DNA of 64,000 bases, taken from contig NC_018212.1 in NCBI RefSeq assembly GCF_000219625.1, positions 372,001 through 436,000 on the forward strand, written 5' to 3'. The notes below the pieces were generated by a model. The model was not told the origin of the DNA. It made no database searches and saw only the letters and a list, made by a program, of their open reading frames with translations. Below, piece after piece: positions 33,509-42,950 of the stretch. The position numbers were made by a program, and so were the translations under genes. Numbering within the stretch: position 1 is the first letter of the stretch; each line of letters begins with the position of its first letter. This DNA is from Zymoseptoria tritici IPO323 (taxonomy: Eukaryota; Ascomycota; Dothideomycetes; Mycosphaerellales; Mycosphaerellaceae).

Positions 33509-33831
33509 ATGTCTTCTCCCGTTACCGACCAAAAGAACCGTCGCTCCTCCAGCTCCGCCAGCCGCAAAGTCAGTCCACCTCTTCAATCGTTTTCGTCAAC
33601 ATCACGGCCATACTAACGATCATCAGGGCGGTCTGGCCGGATTCCAAGAGTTCAAGCGCGAGTCTCCAGCTGCCAACGCGAGGCGAGCATCGATCAAAGA
33701 CCAGAACACGGCGCCTTCGGGAGTGATCTCGAATTTGTGGAACAGGTTTGTCTCTCAACGACAATGCTGAGTGAGGAACGTGAGCTGACTTGATTGTTTC
33801 AGCACGATGAAGGGACATGAGAAGAAGTGAG
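33509..33831 (+). CDS. Small three-exon protein (68 aa), conserved-looking fungal type
   Basis: Exons 33509-33568, 33627-33745 and 33804-33831 are separated by introns of 58 bp each. The first has donor GTCAGT and a perfect TACTAAC branch site; the second runs from GTTTGT to TTTCAG. All phases fit and the product is 68 aa. It starts MSSPVTDQKNRRSSSSASRK, continues GGLAGFQEFKRESPAANARR and ends NLWNSTMKGHEKK. The composition (Ser/Arg/Lys-rich, LAGFQEFKR core, short tryptophan tail) resembles small, highly expressed fungal stress or conidiation proteins, but I cannot name the family with certainty. No signal peptide is seen. A long pyrimidine-and-adenine-rich leader precedes the ATG. Confidence 0.72.
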
Positions 33832-34541
33832 GGAGGATTCACGACGATTTGATGATGCATGAAGGAGAACAATGTAGCGAGCTTTGAACGATTTCATCTT
33901 TCTCTTACGGCTCTCGAACTTCCTTTCCACGTCCTGTCTTCCCTCGTCGTCGTGACATTCCGTAGCTCCCGATGAAATGGAGGTCGATGGCTCTCGCCTT
34001 GCTGTCCGTTGAGCCGCTTGGACTTTACAGGCTTGTCGACGTCTGTGAACCTGCGGATGACTACGAGTCGGCTGCTTTGACCTGTGGCAGCGAGTCCACC
34101 TTTCACTTTCCCGCAGATCACGTCTCTGCCTTCAGACACTGTTCGTTGACAGAGCTTGAAGAAGCGGCGTTGCAGCGAGAAATTGCACACAAGGCCCAGC
34201 ACGACGTCTACCTGGAGCTCTGACTGGGCATGGGAGGAGCTGATGTCAACCATGGTCAGCAATACCAGGTCACGACGCGGACTGTAGAGCAGCTTGAGTC
34301 GTTGCTGTGAAGCAGCATGGCTGGCTGGCAATGGAGGGAAGAAGGGCACAGGTCAAGTTTCGAGTTGCTTCAAGTGTATAGATGAATGCCTGAGATATCG
34401 TTCCAACTCGCAGTCGCAGTAAACCGATGAGGGCAGTCGTCAATACCGTCAGAGCATATTGAATTTGTAATGGGTCTGCACGCGATTCCCGTCCGGCGAG
34501 TCCAAAACCACCTCCCTTTGCAGTCTTGGCCGAGAAAAACT

Positions 34542-34922
34542 CTAGTGAAGACGATCACAGTTCGCGTCGGGGCTTGCTTCGTCCATTTGGCAGTATGTAT
34601 CGTCCTCGGTGCACTTATTGTTCTGGAAAATAGAAACGATCTCAACGTCAGTGGAATCGTCAACAACGTCGAAATGTCCGAACTTCTGCATACCTTGTTG
34701 CAAGGCTTGATGACTTGCTCGCCGGTTATGAGATTAGACTCGCACCATCCGTACGGGAAGATGCCCCTTTGTTCCCCGAGGGATTTCGCAGTCGTGCATT
34801 TCTGTGAACTTGGTAAGTACGCTGCGACGGGTGTGGTGAGAGGAGGCCCGTACTCCGTAATCCTGCACGGCAGAGGCCGCCGTGATGAGGGCGACGATGA
34901 TGGAAGTCTTCCAGGGGAGCAT
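34542..34922 (-). CDS. Small secreted cysteine-rich protein (candidate effector)
   Basis: Three minus-strand exons (34922-34854, 34801-34694, 34622-34542) encode 85 aa. The introns are 52 bp (GTACGG to TTCACAG) and 71 bp (GTATGC to TTTCCAG), both phase 0. Residues 1-19 form a clear signal peptide (MLPWKTSIIVALITAASAV). The mature part carries exactly six cysteines, at 25, 43, 57, 63, 70 and 81, enough for three disulfides, and is otherwise polar and acidic. There is no transmembrane segment, GPI signal or known domain. Size, secretion signal and even cysteine number are the usual profile of fungal apoplastic effectors or antimicrobial proteins, but that role is inference. The gene sits alone in a repeat-bearing stretch, a few hundred bases from a diverged tandem array. 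Confidence 0.7.
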
Positions 34923-35439
34923 GATCGCTGATGTTGGTGTCTTGTGTGATCGTGGGATGACAGATTGGGTCTCTGGCAGGCAGGATATGTATCTGGCAGG
35001 ATGGGTGTGTGGCAGATTGGTTTTGTAGGAGGAAGAGATGGAGAAGGAAGTGAGTGAAAAGGTGGGTTCACTCAAGTTGATATAAGCACTTGGGCAGAAA
35101 CATTTTCCGAAACACGTGGCAGTGCTCGAAGCAGTCAACAAAGACTCCCGCTGTAGGATGCCGTGTCCTGCGTCCAGGTATAGCACTGACCGCCGGAAAC
35201 TCAATCGAAGCTCTCTCGAGGCAGTGATCGAAGACTTTGCGAGTTGGCTGACATGAGCTCGGACACGTCGGTGACCAGGTTCAAGGACTGGCCGGTAATT
35301 CTGTTCACAACCCTGCTCGTCTATGCGGTGCTTCGCCGAGCGACACGTTCCTTTCGACAAGGACACAATGCATGTGTCGCTCCGGATGAAAAGAGTTGGG
35401 TCAGTGTCCATTCTCCGCAGCTGTGAGGTCGTTGCGTCA

Positions 35440-36262
35440 GTTGTCAAGTCCGCCGATGGAGATCGCCCAGCAGAGACACTTGTGAGAAATACGAAAGTCC
35501 TCTCTTCCGTACATACAGCATTCCGAGGAACACCTAAGAGAGCATTGAGTAAGTTCATCAGGGTATAGCGAGAACGCTGCAGCTAGGGATCATCCCTCGC
35601 AACTCAGGAAAGGATTACTCACTCAAGGTTAGGAATCCCGCTTCGAATGCCTGATCATGCCATTACACTTGCAACCAGTCACTCCGGTCCACATGGCGGC
35701 CTGTGGAAGTGCTCCAAGTTGCCGAAGTACTGAGACTGGGACTGAGGTATCTCGTGTTCAGGAATCGAGCGAAGGCGGTCGTTGTATGTAAAGATGAAAT
35801 CGTGTGAGTTTGTGCGGTGGACCGGGGAGAGTGAAGTGGTGTTTATTAAAGGAAGAGTAAACATTCAGGGGGTCTTCGCTCACGCAAGGTCGATCTCGTC
35901 TTCTTGAAAGCTCGATCAAGCCGTTACGTTTGAATACGTCTCTCCGCTCCGTACGGCGGCTGGTAGAATACCTACAGGAGCATTGCATCAGCTGTTGAGC
36001 ATATAACGGAGAGACTTGAAAGGAACATCTTCGAGTATATCCCTCAGGAGAAAATCGCCCACAAGAGGTTCATTCTGGCTTCTTGAAGCTCAGCCATGCC
36101 ATTGTATCGGGGAATGTTTCCTCGATCCAGACAGCGATTGGTACAATGTCTAAGAGATCATTGCGTCAGCTATCGAACATATAACGGAGAGACTTGAACG
36201 AAAGATCCTCGAGCATACCTCTCAGGGGGAAACGCTCACACGAAGTCCATTCTATCGTCTCG
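35440..36262. repeat. Diverged tandem array, about 178-bp unit
   Basis: The clearest copies are 36002-36179 and the following partial unit from 36180. Both start ATATAACGGAGAGACTTGAA and run into CCTCAGG(A/G)G(A/G)AAA...C(T/C)CAC. Earlier, more diverged copies lie at about 35830-36001 and 35560-35740. They are recognised by the same order of boxes: CTCAGG, a CTCAC-AAGGT box, CTTCTTGAA, TCATGCCATT, a CGGC-TGG box, and GCATTGCGTCAGCT. Units closer to 35440 are fragmentary. Confidence 0.75.
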
Positions 36263-36292
36263 AATGTGACCCAATTTACTCTCTCCTCACCA

Positions 36293-36709
36293 CTATCTAC
36301 CAGCCGCTCTACGCGTAGCCGCCGCGTGCTCCGCCTCCACTCTCCTCCTCCTCCTCAACTCCACCTCCCTCTCCTCCGCCACGCGCTGCCGCCTCACCCT
36401 CTCCTCGTGATCCCGCCGCTCCCGCCTCTCCCTCTCCTCGAACTCCGCCACAGCCCTCTCTCTCTCAACCAGCTCCGCCCGCAGCGCCACAATCCTCTCA
36501 TTCGCATACTCCAAGTCCTCGTACAGGGAGCGGAGCGTTCTTGCTCCCAGGGCTCGATACTCTTTCGTGAGTCCAGGTTCGCGAAGCTTGGCGAGGACGA
36601 TGTCGATGCGGCGGACGAGCTGGCGTTGGCTTGTGTTGACTTGGTCGTCGATGAGGTATTGGAGCTCGGCGCGGGTACGGATGTAGCTTGCTTCGTTTCG
36701 GGGAGGCAT
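36293..36709 (-). CDS. Hypothetical Arg/Glu-rich coiled-coil protein
   Basis: A single exon of 138 aa starts MPPRNEASYIRTRAELQYL. The first half is a helical region with DIVLAKLREPGLTKEYRALG. From about residue 60 it becomes a continuous charged coiled coil (DLEYANERIVALRAELVERE, then repeated Arg/Glu). The N-terminal part resembles small fungal proteins that begin with a tetramerisation-like helix, but no family can be named. The minus-strand frame is much better than its pyrimidine-rich opposite strand. The start is the only ATG in frame near the beginning. Confidence 0.65.
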   Translation of the reverse strand: MPPRNEASYIRTRAELQYLIDDQVNTSQRQLVRRIDIVLAKLREPGLTKEYRALGARTLRSLYEDLEYANERIVALRAELVERERAVAEFEERERRERRDHEERVRRQRVAEEREVELRRRRRVEAEHAAATRRAAGR

Positions 36710-37014
36710 TTTGTGTGTATTGGTCCTATTGACTCGATGTCAGCTGCGCTTCACTTGTTGCGAGTGCTTTTCGACTCGATATTGCTTACTCGTCAAGGTG
36801 AAGCAGGTATGTATCTCGGATTCGATCGATGAGATCGAGGGTTGTCGTAGATGTATAGGGTTGGAAGTAACGGCTCAGTCGATACGACTAGCTGGGGAGC
36901 TGATGAACTAGCTGGAGAGTGAAGTCGAAGAATCGATATCCGAATGTCGATGGTGTTCAAGGGACGATGAGGTTCGATGGTGGCTTGGACGTTGTTACTC
37001 TGAAGGAGAGGTCC

Positions 37015-37262
37015 AGAGAAGCTGCACAATGGAGGAGGTCGAAGGATGTCCGAACTTCGTTGAGGTAGCAGCCTGTCGGTGGGAGAATTGCCTGCGCACT
37101 GGAAGAGGTTGAGGGACGTTCGAACGTCGTTGTTGGAACAGCTCATACGAAGTTGGTGGATGTTCGATTCTCGTTGGTGCAAGACCTCATCGGTGGTGGA
37201 AGAATTGCCTGCACACTGAAAAAGGTTGGTGGATGTTCGAACTTCGTTGTTGGAAGAGCTCG
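37015..37262. repeat. Short diverged tandem repeat, 58-60 bp subunit
   Basis: Four related copies share a core of the form GTTGGTGGATGTTCGAACTT followed by CGTTGTTGGAAGAGCT. They lie near 37036, 37106, 37150 and 37226. The two best copies, each preceded by AGAATTGCCTGC, are 117 bp apart (37084 and 37201), so the period is two subunits. The open minus-strand frame across it merely reflects the repeat. Confidence 0.75.
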
Positions 37263-37473
37263 TCGACGGAAGACTTGCTCTCGACCAGCAAGGCGGACCG
37301 TGCGTTTTTGCATGTGACAATCGAAGAAAAGCTGAGAGAATCACGTACCTTGCCGTTTGCGCTTGGTCATATAGCACACTTCGTTCTGGATATCAACCCA
37401 AGCATAAGTCATGTACTCCTCGACGCCACGCTCAAAGACATTTATCGACAGGAGCCCCCTATCAACGCTTCGC

Positions 37474-38982
37474 TCATCCACTCTCGAAGATCTCGAACTT
37501 CACGACCTCCGCGTCTAATGTCTCCATGTCCAGCAGCACGATCTCGCCCGTCTCCTTGAACTTCGGCACTGCGACGAGCCTCACTTTCTGCCCGTGAGGT
37601 CCTTCGATGACACTGGTCTCGAACTTTGGTTGGTTGCCAACAAAGTATACATGTGGACACTCCTTCATCACGAAGCGATCGCCGTCTTGGAACGGGAAAC
37701 ACCACAGCGTGTCTGGTGCTGTGGGAGCTGTCAAGCGCCAACGCATCATCGCCTCCATCATCTCGAGACGCTCTTCGCCTGAGACGTAGCGGTAGACATC
37801 GTCGACAGTCTGTCCGCCGGCACCCAAGAAACGCCAACCGTCGACGTCGAACTCGGCAGGGTTCGTGGTACTGTCGAACCAGTTCGGCAAGTGAGTCTGG
37901 CCTGGGACTGGGTGCTCGGTGTAAGCGCGGGAATGAGGGAACATGGCGGCGTGGATGGGATGTTGAGGAAGAGCTGTGGATGTGGGATCTGACTGGCCAG
38001 GGAGGAGTGTGATAGGTATGGAAGGAAGGAGACCGGCAAGCCATGTGTCGAGACGATCGCTTGGTGCAGCATTGTAGGATGCCGCGTCGTAGCCATACTT
38101 CTTCTGACTGGTCTTCTTGGCGGCAATGAGCTCTTCACGCGTAGGAATTGGTTGCGCATGTGCCAGAGAATTGCCGGCAATGATGAGTCTGGAAACGCTG
38201 GCAGCTGATGTCTGATCTGACAGAGATGCCGCTTCTCCTGTGAGCCATTCTCCAAGCAGGTCCAAAGTGAGGGTATCGCCAGTATCTCCGCTGATCGAAA
38301 GTCCCGACACGATTGCTACCTTGCCGTTCTGCGGTCTTGCGCTGCTGAGGCTCTTTCCTTGCAGAGCTGCATCTCCATCGTCGCGTTCCCACCTCGGCGG
38401 TTGTCTTGGGAGGTCCGGGACTCTTATGTCCAGAACTTCGAAATCACCGTCCGAGTTCTCTGTACCCATCACTGCCACGATAGCGCCTGTGACCAGTAGC
38501 ACACTCCGTAGGAAGCCTCCTGTCAACCGCAGTCTTCCAGACTCATCCTCCAACATCATGGGTATATCTGCATCTCCATCCGCATATTTCTCTCTTGCTG
38601 GCGGCGCCGCGATCCAATGCTCTTTCCCGATGTCGTCCAGCACGTTTGGCTTCAGTGGCATCTCCATGTATATTGTGCCCACGATCCAGCACAGCGTTCC
38701 CTGCCGTACATCCAATACACGATCCACCTGTTTTGCAGCCTCGCCGGAGATCTCGAAGTCGCTGAAGGCTTCCGCCGCTATGGCCTCGACGGAGGGCTTG
38801 AGCTGTGCCAGTCGCGTGAAGTACATGTCTGCATATTGCTGCTGGTAGTGGACTCCTTCTCCGCGTGGTAGGTTGTATGTCGGGAGCGGGTTGTAGATGG
38901 AGGTGGTTCGATCGAGGGTGGCATGGTCGTCTGATGGCTTCGAGAGCAGAGCATCGTCGCTCGCTCCATTCGTTATGGCCAT
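37474..38982 (-). CDS. POL31: DNA polymerase delta small subunit (Pol31/Cdc1)
   Basis: This is the B-subunit of DNA polymerase delta, which bridges the catalytic subunit to the third subunit and is also shared with polymerase zeta in yeast. A single exon encodes 502 aa, starting MAITNGASDDALL. The family's N-terminal region (YFTRLAQLKPSVEAIAAEAF) and OB-fold (GTLCWIVGTIYMEM; LRLTGGFLRSVLLVTGAIVAVMG) are followed by the inactive calcineurin-like phosphoesterase fold (KVAIVSGLSISG, RLIIAGNSLAH, ITLLPGQSDPTS, and PHVYFVGNQPKFET near the C-terminus). The frame is open upstream to 39099 without a better start; ATG 38982 gives the usual length. Confidence 0.95.
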   Translation of the reverse strand: MAITNGASDDALLSKPSDDHATLDRTTSIYNPLPTYNLPRGEGVHYQQQYADMYFTRLAQLKPSVEAIAAEAFSDFEISGEAAKQVDRVLDVRQGTLCWIVGTIYMEMPLKPNVLDDIGKEHWIAAPPAREKYADGDADIPMMLEDESGRLRLTGGFLRSVLLVTGAIVAVMGTENSDGDFEVLDIRVPDLPRQPPRWERDDGDAALQGKSLSSARPQNGKVAIVSGLSISGDTGDTLTLDLLGEWLTGEAASLSDQTSAASVSRLIIAGNSLAHAQPIPTREELIAAKKTSQKKYGYDAASYNAAPSDRLDTWLAGLLPSIPITLLPGQSDPTSTALPQHPIHAAMFPHSRAYTEHPVPGQTHLPNWFDSTTNPAEFDVDGWRFLGAGGQTVDDVYRYVSGEERLEMMEAMMRWRLTAPTAPDTLWCFPFQDGDRFVMKECPHVYFVGNQPKFETSVIEGPHGQKVRLVAVPKFKETGEIVLLDMETLDAEVVKFEIFESG

Positions 38983-39309
38983 ACTGTGCGAGGGTGACAG
39001 TGCCGTCGTTGTGTGAGTGCGACAGTGCTGTGGTCGAGATCTGAGGTTGAAGTCGAGGCTCAAAGAAACGCGTGAAGGACGCGCCGTGGAGAAATTCAAT
39101 TTAGCCGCGTCTCTAGCACGAGGAAACCACGACCTGAACTCCTTCCTTCAGTACAAGTCTTTCTATTGTCACGATCTCGACCGCAATGGCAGATGCTGGT
39201 CTATTGAGAGCATAAGCCTGACTGTCACGAGCGTTGATATACTTGCGAAGATCCGATGTTTAAGAAGAACAGAAGCATCGATGCAAGAATCCTGCACTCT
39301 GACATTGAT

Positions 39310-40170
39310 CTACTCCTGCTTCCTTATAACCCAAGTAACGTATTTACCATCAATTAGAATCCCTCTTCCACTCTCCAAACATTCTCTCTCCGCCTCCACA
39401 ATCATTGCCTCCAACTTCTCAGCAATGCTCGCCATCTCCCCGCCCCTTTGTCTCAACGCATCACACCACTCTCTCTGCCCCAAGAACGAGCAATCCTGCC
39501 AAATCATCAAAGCCTCCTTCGCCGTCCAGCTCCTCTCATGTACGACCAACTCCGCACCCACGTTCGCCGTGTTAATCTTCTCGTGGAAGTCACTGACCCA
39601 ACTACCGCTCGTGGTAACCTGCGATTGCAGCGCTTTAAACTCGTCCAATACCGCTTGCAACGCTGTCGCTTCCTGTCCGGGATGAGCTACCAAGGTCCTC
39701 ACCTCGCTGTTGTCGTACTCCTGCCACTGAAGCCCTCCGCCGGGTTTGAGCAATTTCATGAGGTTCTTCAACAAAGGTATGGGATTGCCTGAAGCAATCA
39801 CAAACACGAACAAGCGCATGTGTATGACATCGTACCGTCCGACGAGTTCTTTTGGCAAAGGGTCTTCAAAGACGTCGAGGGTGCGGAATGAGACATTGGA
39901 TGGCCACCAGGGTTGCGGCGGTGCTTGTGCGAGGGAGATGTCCGAGGCTTCGATGCGGCAGCCTGCTGGAAGTGTCTGTGACAGAGACAGAGACCAGATT
40001 CCGGTCCCGCAGCCAACGTCGGCGATGAGGGCATTGGGAGGGAGCTCGATTGCAGGGTTCAGGAGATGTCCGGTTGTGAGCAACCAAGCCTGATGTTGGA
40101 GGTTCAAGCGAGCGGATGCTTGGAAGTCACGCTTGAGTGGGTAGTGAGTTGCATCGTTGGTGCTCGGCAT
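39310..40170 (-). CDS. Class I SAM-dependent methyltransferase
   Basis: A single exon of 286 aa encodes a small-molecule-type methyltransferase. Motif I is DVGCGTGIWSLSL at about residue 51-63. It is followed by an acidic loop (IEASDISLAQAPPQPWWPSN), motif II-like YDVIHMRLFVFV, and the post-motif segment LMKLLKPGGGLQWQEYD. This pattern (with WWPSNVSFRTLDVFEDP and HMRL) is that of the fungal UMTA/LaeA-like group, many members of which methylate secondary metabolites or act as regulators. The substrate cannot be told, and no biosynthetic cluster surrounds it. The start MPSTNDATHYPLKRDFQASA fits relatives with a short leader. Confidence 0.9.
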   Translation of the reverse strand: MPSTNDATHYPLKRDFQASARLNLQHQAWLLTTGHLLNPAIELPPNALIADVGCGTGIWSLSLSQTLPAGCRIEASDISLAQAPPQPWWPSNVSFRTLDVFEDPLPKELVGRYDVIHMRLFVFVIASGNPIPLLKNLMKLLKPGGGLQWQEYDNSEVRTLVAHPGQEATALQAVLDEFKALQSQVTTSGSWVSDFHEKINTANVGAELVVHERSWTAKEALMIWQDCSFLGQREWCDALRQRGGEMASIAEKLEAMIVEAERECLESGRGILIDGKYVTWVIRKQE

Positions 40171-40898
40171 GTTTCGTTGTTTTGTTGTTCAAATTGTATT
40201 GCAGAGTGGGATGTTGAAACTTGAGAGGAGATGGAACGCACAATAGATGAATTGAAACTGTTGCCTTACAGAAGGCTCGCTTGGGCGTTGCCATGTGATA
40301 CTGCTGTGCTCATCACAAAGCCATCATCTCATGCAATCTGTGCTTCAGGCATCAAGTATCACTTCCGAACCATCGGACACGAGGCTGAATCTCGGCAACA
40401 ACACAACAATTCCACCAGCTAGCACAACATCCGATCCACCACGACCATGCGGGACACCATCGAAATGTCTTCGTGACTTTAGTCCGCTGCCCATTGACCT
40501 CAAGGGGAAAAACAAGCGGGTCTGAAAAAGCCCGAAACGTCCTCTCTCACCCACCCAGCTATCGAAAGCGGTTAGGTATAAAAGAAGGAAACTTTGCTCT
40601 TGCGCGTGAAGCATAAAGCTTCGCTAGTGACCTCACTGCATTGGACTTTCCTGGGGAGGATGTGCAGCGGGCGCAATAATCTGTTCTGCAGCGCGGGAAA
40701 TGTGCTAGGGTATTTCGTGCAGGGGAGATGAGAAGGTATGACCCACCAATGGTGTGAGACAAGGGAGAAAGGAAAGTGTGCGCTGCTCGGTGTTGGTTGT
40801 TTGAACATGTTGCTGTACAGTGAGCTCGAACAGTCCCTAGGATGCGCTTCGAACAAAAGCCTCGCAAGCTGGCGTGTACGATAAAAGAATGTCGCTCA
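40171..40898. other. Intergenic, no gene seen
   Basis: This covers the upstream region of the methyltransferase and the probable 3' untranslated region of the taxilin gene. Short open frames on both strands overlap each other and show no motif. Confidence 0.5.
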
Positions 40899-42513
40899 TC
40901 AGTGACGTGTGCCGTTGATGTTCCCATTGACCTGCGGCGGATGCTGCTGCAAGTCCTTCGCAGACATGCCATTGATCTGTGGCGGAGGTGGAGGCGGTGG
41001 TCCATAGGTTCTGGGCTGCACGTCGATACCCTCTTCCTCAGTATCGTCATCGTACTCTCCATCGTCGTCCTCATCGTACTCTTCATCTTCATACTCGCTC
41101 TCGGTCTCGCCCTCGAGGCCCTCTTCGTACTCGTCTGCTCCGGCATGAACGTCGTGGACACCAGGCTGCGCAGGTGGATGAGCAGTACTGCCATACCCCT
41201 GCGTTTGCATGGCTCGGCATAGCTTTTTGAGCTTCTCATTCTCGCGAGTGAGGCGATCAATAGCCTGCTGACTTTGACTTCGCTCCTCAGCCATTTGGAA
41301 AATGTTCTTGTTCGTGGCTTCCTGCTTCCGCGTGAGGTTGAGATTCTCCTTCTCCAGCCGCTTGGTCTTCTTCGACATCTCCTCCATCTCCTTTCGGAAA
41401 GTGAGAAAGAGGTCATTGGAATTGTTAAGGGTGTCTTCTACCTGCTTTGGGGTCAGTCAGTTATCAGACGAAATACATGGCATGCTCAGCGGGAGTCGGC
41501 GTGGTGCAGGTTTGTGGCTTCGCTGAGGTCATTCCTGAAAAAGGACATACCTGCTTGAATTTCTCCACGTAGACGTTTAGTTGCCCTCTAAGCTCGTTCT
41601 CCGTTTGGCTGAAAGTGCTCACCTGTCGTGTCAGTTGGTGGCTCTTTGACAGCTCACTCTCTTGCGCCTTTTTGAGTTGGTCGTGTCGTGCGGAATGGTA
41701 GGCAATCTCCAGCTCCTTTGTCCGTAGCACCGATTGGAAGTGCAGCTCTCGCAATTCGTACTGATGCAGGAATGCTGTGAACTTCTCCCGGAATATTTTG
41801 TCCTGTTCCAGCTCCGCGGTTTGTCGTTCGGGCGATCTTCGATCCGACACCACCTCTTCCACGTCCAGCACGAGATCTTCCAGCTTCTGATGTAGTTCAT
41901 CATTCCGATTCGCAGAGTTCTCTTTCAGGTCACGCATGTCCTCCTTAAGCTTCTTATTCTCCTTCTGTAGTTCACGACTGAGTTTCTCGAGCTTGTCCTT
42001 CAACCCACGCTCCCTTGTCCGATCTTTGCTGATTTCTTCCTTCTCTTTCTGCAGCTGGTCTCCCCGTTTCTTTGCTTTGACATGTTCGCGCTCTGTCCGT
42101 TTCATCTCGCTGAGCAATTCAGAATATTTGCGCTGCAGGATATCCAGTTTGCTGTTGTGAGGCTCCAAAGTATTTAGCAGCTGAGACAGATCCCGATTCG
42201 CCTTCTTCACCTCAGCTTCAATCTCTGCATTTTGGTGCGCATCCTCGGTGTTGGTCGCTTCCAAAGAAGCGATCTTCGACAGCAGAGCCTTGTGAGCATC
42301 CACGGTATCCGTCGCACCTCCACTACCCTTCTTTCCCTTGCCCTTCCCTTTGGCAGCAGGAGCTGTGGTAGGCGGTGGAGGTGGTGCTGCTATTGAGGTC
42401 TCCGAAGCCGATGCAGACGCATCGCGAGAATAGTCAATGGTCGAGGCGGGCGAATTGCGAGCATTATTGGCCTGTCCTGGCTGCGGTTGGTGCTGATTCG
42501 CGACCGCCGCCAT
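40899..42513 (-). CDS. Taxilin-family coiled-coil protein
   Basis: Two minus-strand exons (42513-41551 and 41441-40899, 109-bp intron, phase 0) encode 501 aa. After a disordered N-terminus with a Pro run and a Lys/Gly-rich tract (AAKGKGKGKKGSGG), an unbroken coiled coil spans about residues 75-400. The taxilin hallmark lies at the exon junction: LNVYVEKFKQ joined to VEDTLNNSNDLFLTFRKEME, then MSKKTKRLEKENLNL. The C-terminus is strongly acidic (EYEDEEYDEDDDGEY) followed by a poly-Pro stretch. Animal taxilins bind syntaxins and nascent-chain complexes in trafficking; the fungal role is less clear. ATG 42513 is used because the longer frame begins with TTG only. Confidence 0.88.
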
Positions 42514-42555
42514 CTCAGTAAGGATGTTGCCCTGTGCGATCAATCGGGGTGTCTT

Positions 42556-42939
42556 CTATCTCCCCCTCCTGTTGTTCGCCGTTGGTCTACCCTGACCGCG
42601 ACCGGGCATGGACGCCGTACGACCTGGAGTCTGTATCACTAGACCTCTCTGAGAGGCGCTCTGGTGGTATGGAGTCGGATCTGCCGGTGCGATGGACCGC
42701 TTCGTTACTTCGTGCCGGAAAGGACGGCCGCGCGAGGTGTTGCCGGGGTCGTGTTTGCGAATGATACCGTACGAGACCTGAATGATATCGAAGGAATGGC
42801 CGGAGTCCTCAGGGCGGTAAAATGGTCTGGCGGTGGTTGGTCGTCTATCGATTATGTTGCTGTGCTCGGCGTCTTGCAGACGAAGGAGCAGAGGCGAAGA
42901 CTCCGCTTCCCGCGGCGTGACTAAGCGAGACGACATCAT
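42556..42939 (-). CDS. Hypothetical 127-aa basic protein between taxilin and CYM1
   Basis: A single-exon frame begins with a double ATG (MMSSRLVTPREAESSPLLLR). It contains RRPTTARPFYRPEDSGHSF and DIIQVSYGIIRKHDP, and ends in an Arg/Gly-rich tail (GRGQGRPTANNRRGR). It looks like a real small protein, basic and probably partly disordered, but I recognise no family. Its start is only 11 bp from the most upstream CYM1 ATG on the other strand, which is unusually tight and argues either for a later CYM1 start (42996) or against this gene. It lies tandem, 42 bp upstream of the taxilin start. Confidence 0.45.
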   Translation of the reverse strand: MMSSRLVTPREAESSPLLLRLQDAEHSNIIDRRPTTARPFYRPEDSGHSFDIIQVSYGIIRKHDPGNTSRGRPFRHEVTKRSIAPADPTPYHQSASQRGLVIQTPGRTASMPGRGQGRPTANNRRGR

Positions 42940-42950
42940 GATGGCAGTTG

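Noticed and set aside
33972..34223. 83-codon plus-strand ATG frame (MKWRSMALALLSVEPLG start)
   Set aside because: Looks somewhat protein-like, but the N-terminus is not a proper signal peptide, and a 151-codon frame overlaps on the other strand. It cannot be supported without transcripts.
39310..40170. Methyltransferase as part of a biosynthetic gene cluster
   Set aside because: Neighbours are POL31 and a taxilin, both housekeeping; no synthase, oxidase or cluster regulator is near.
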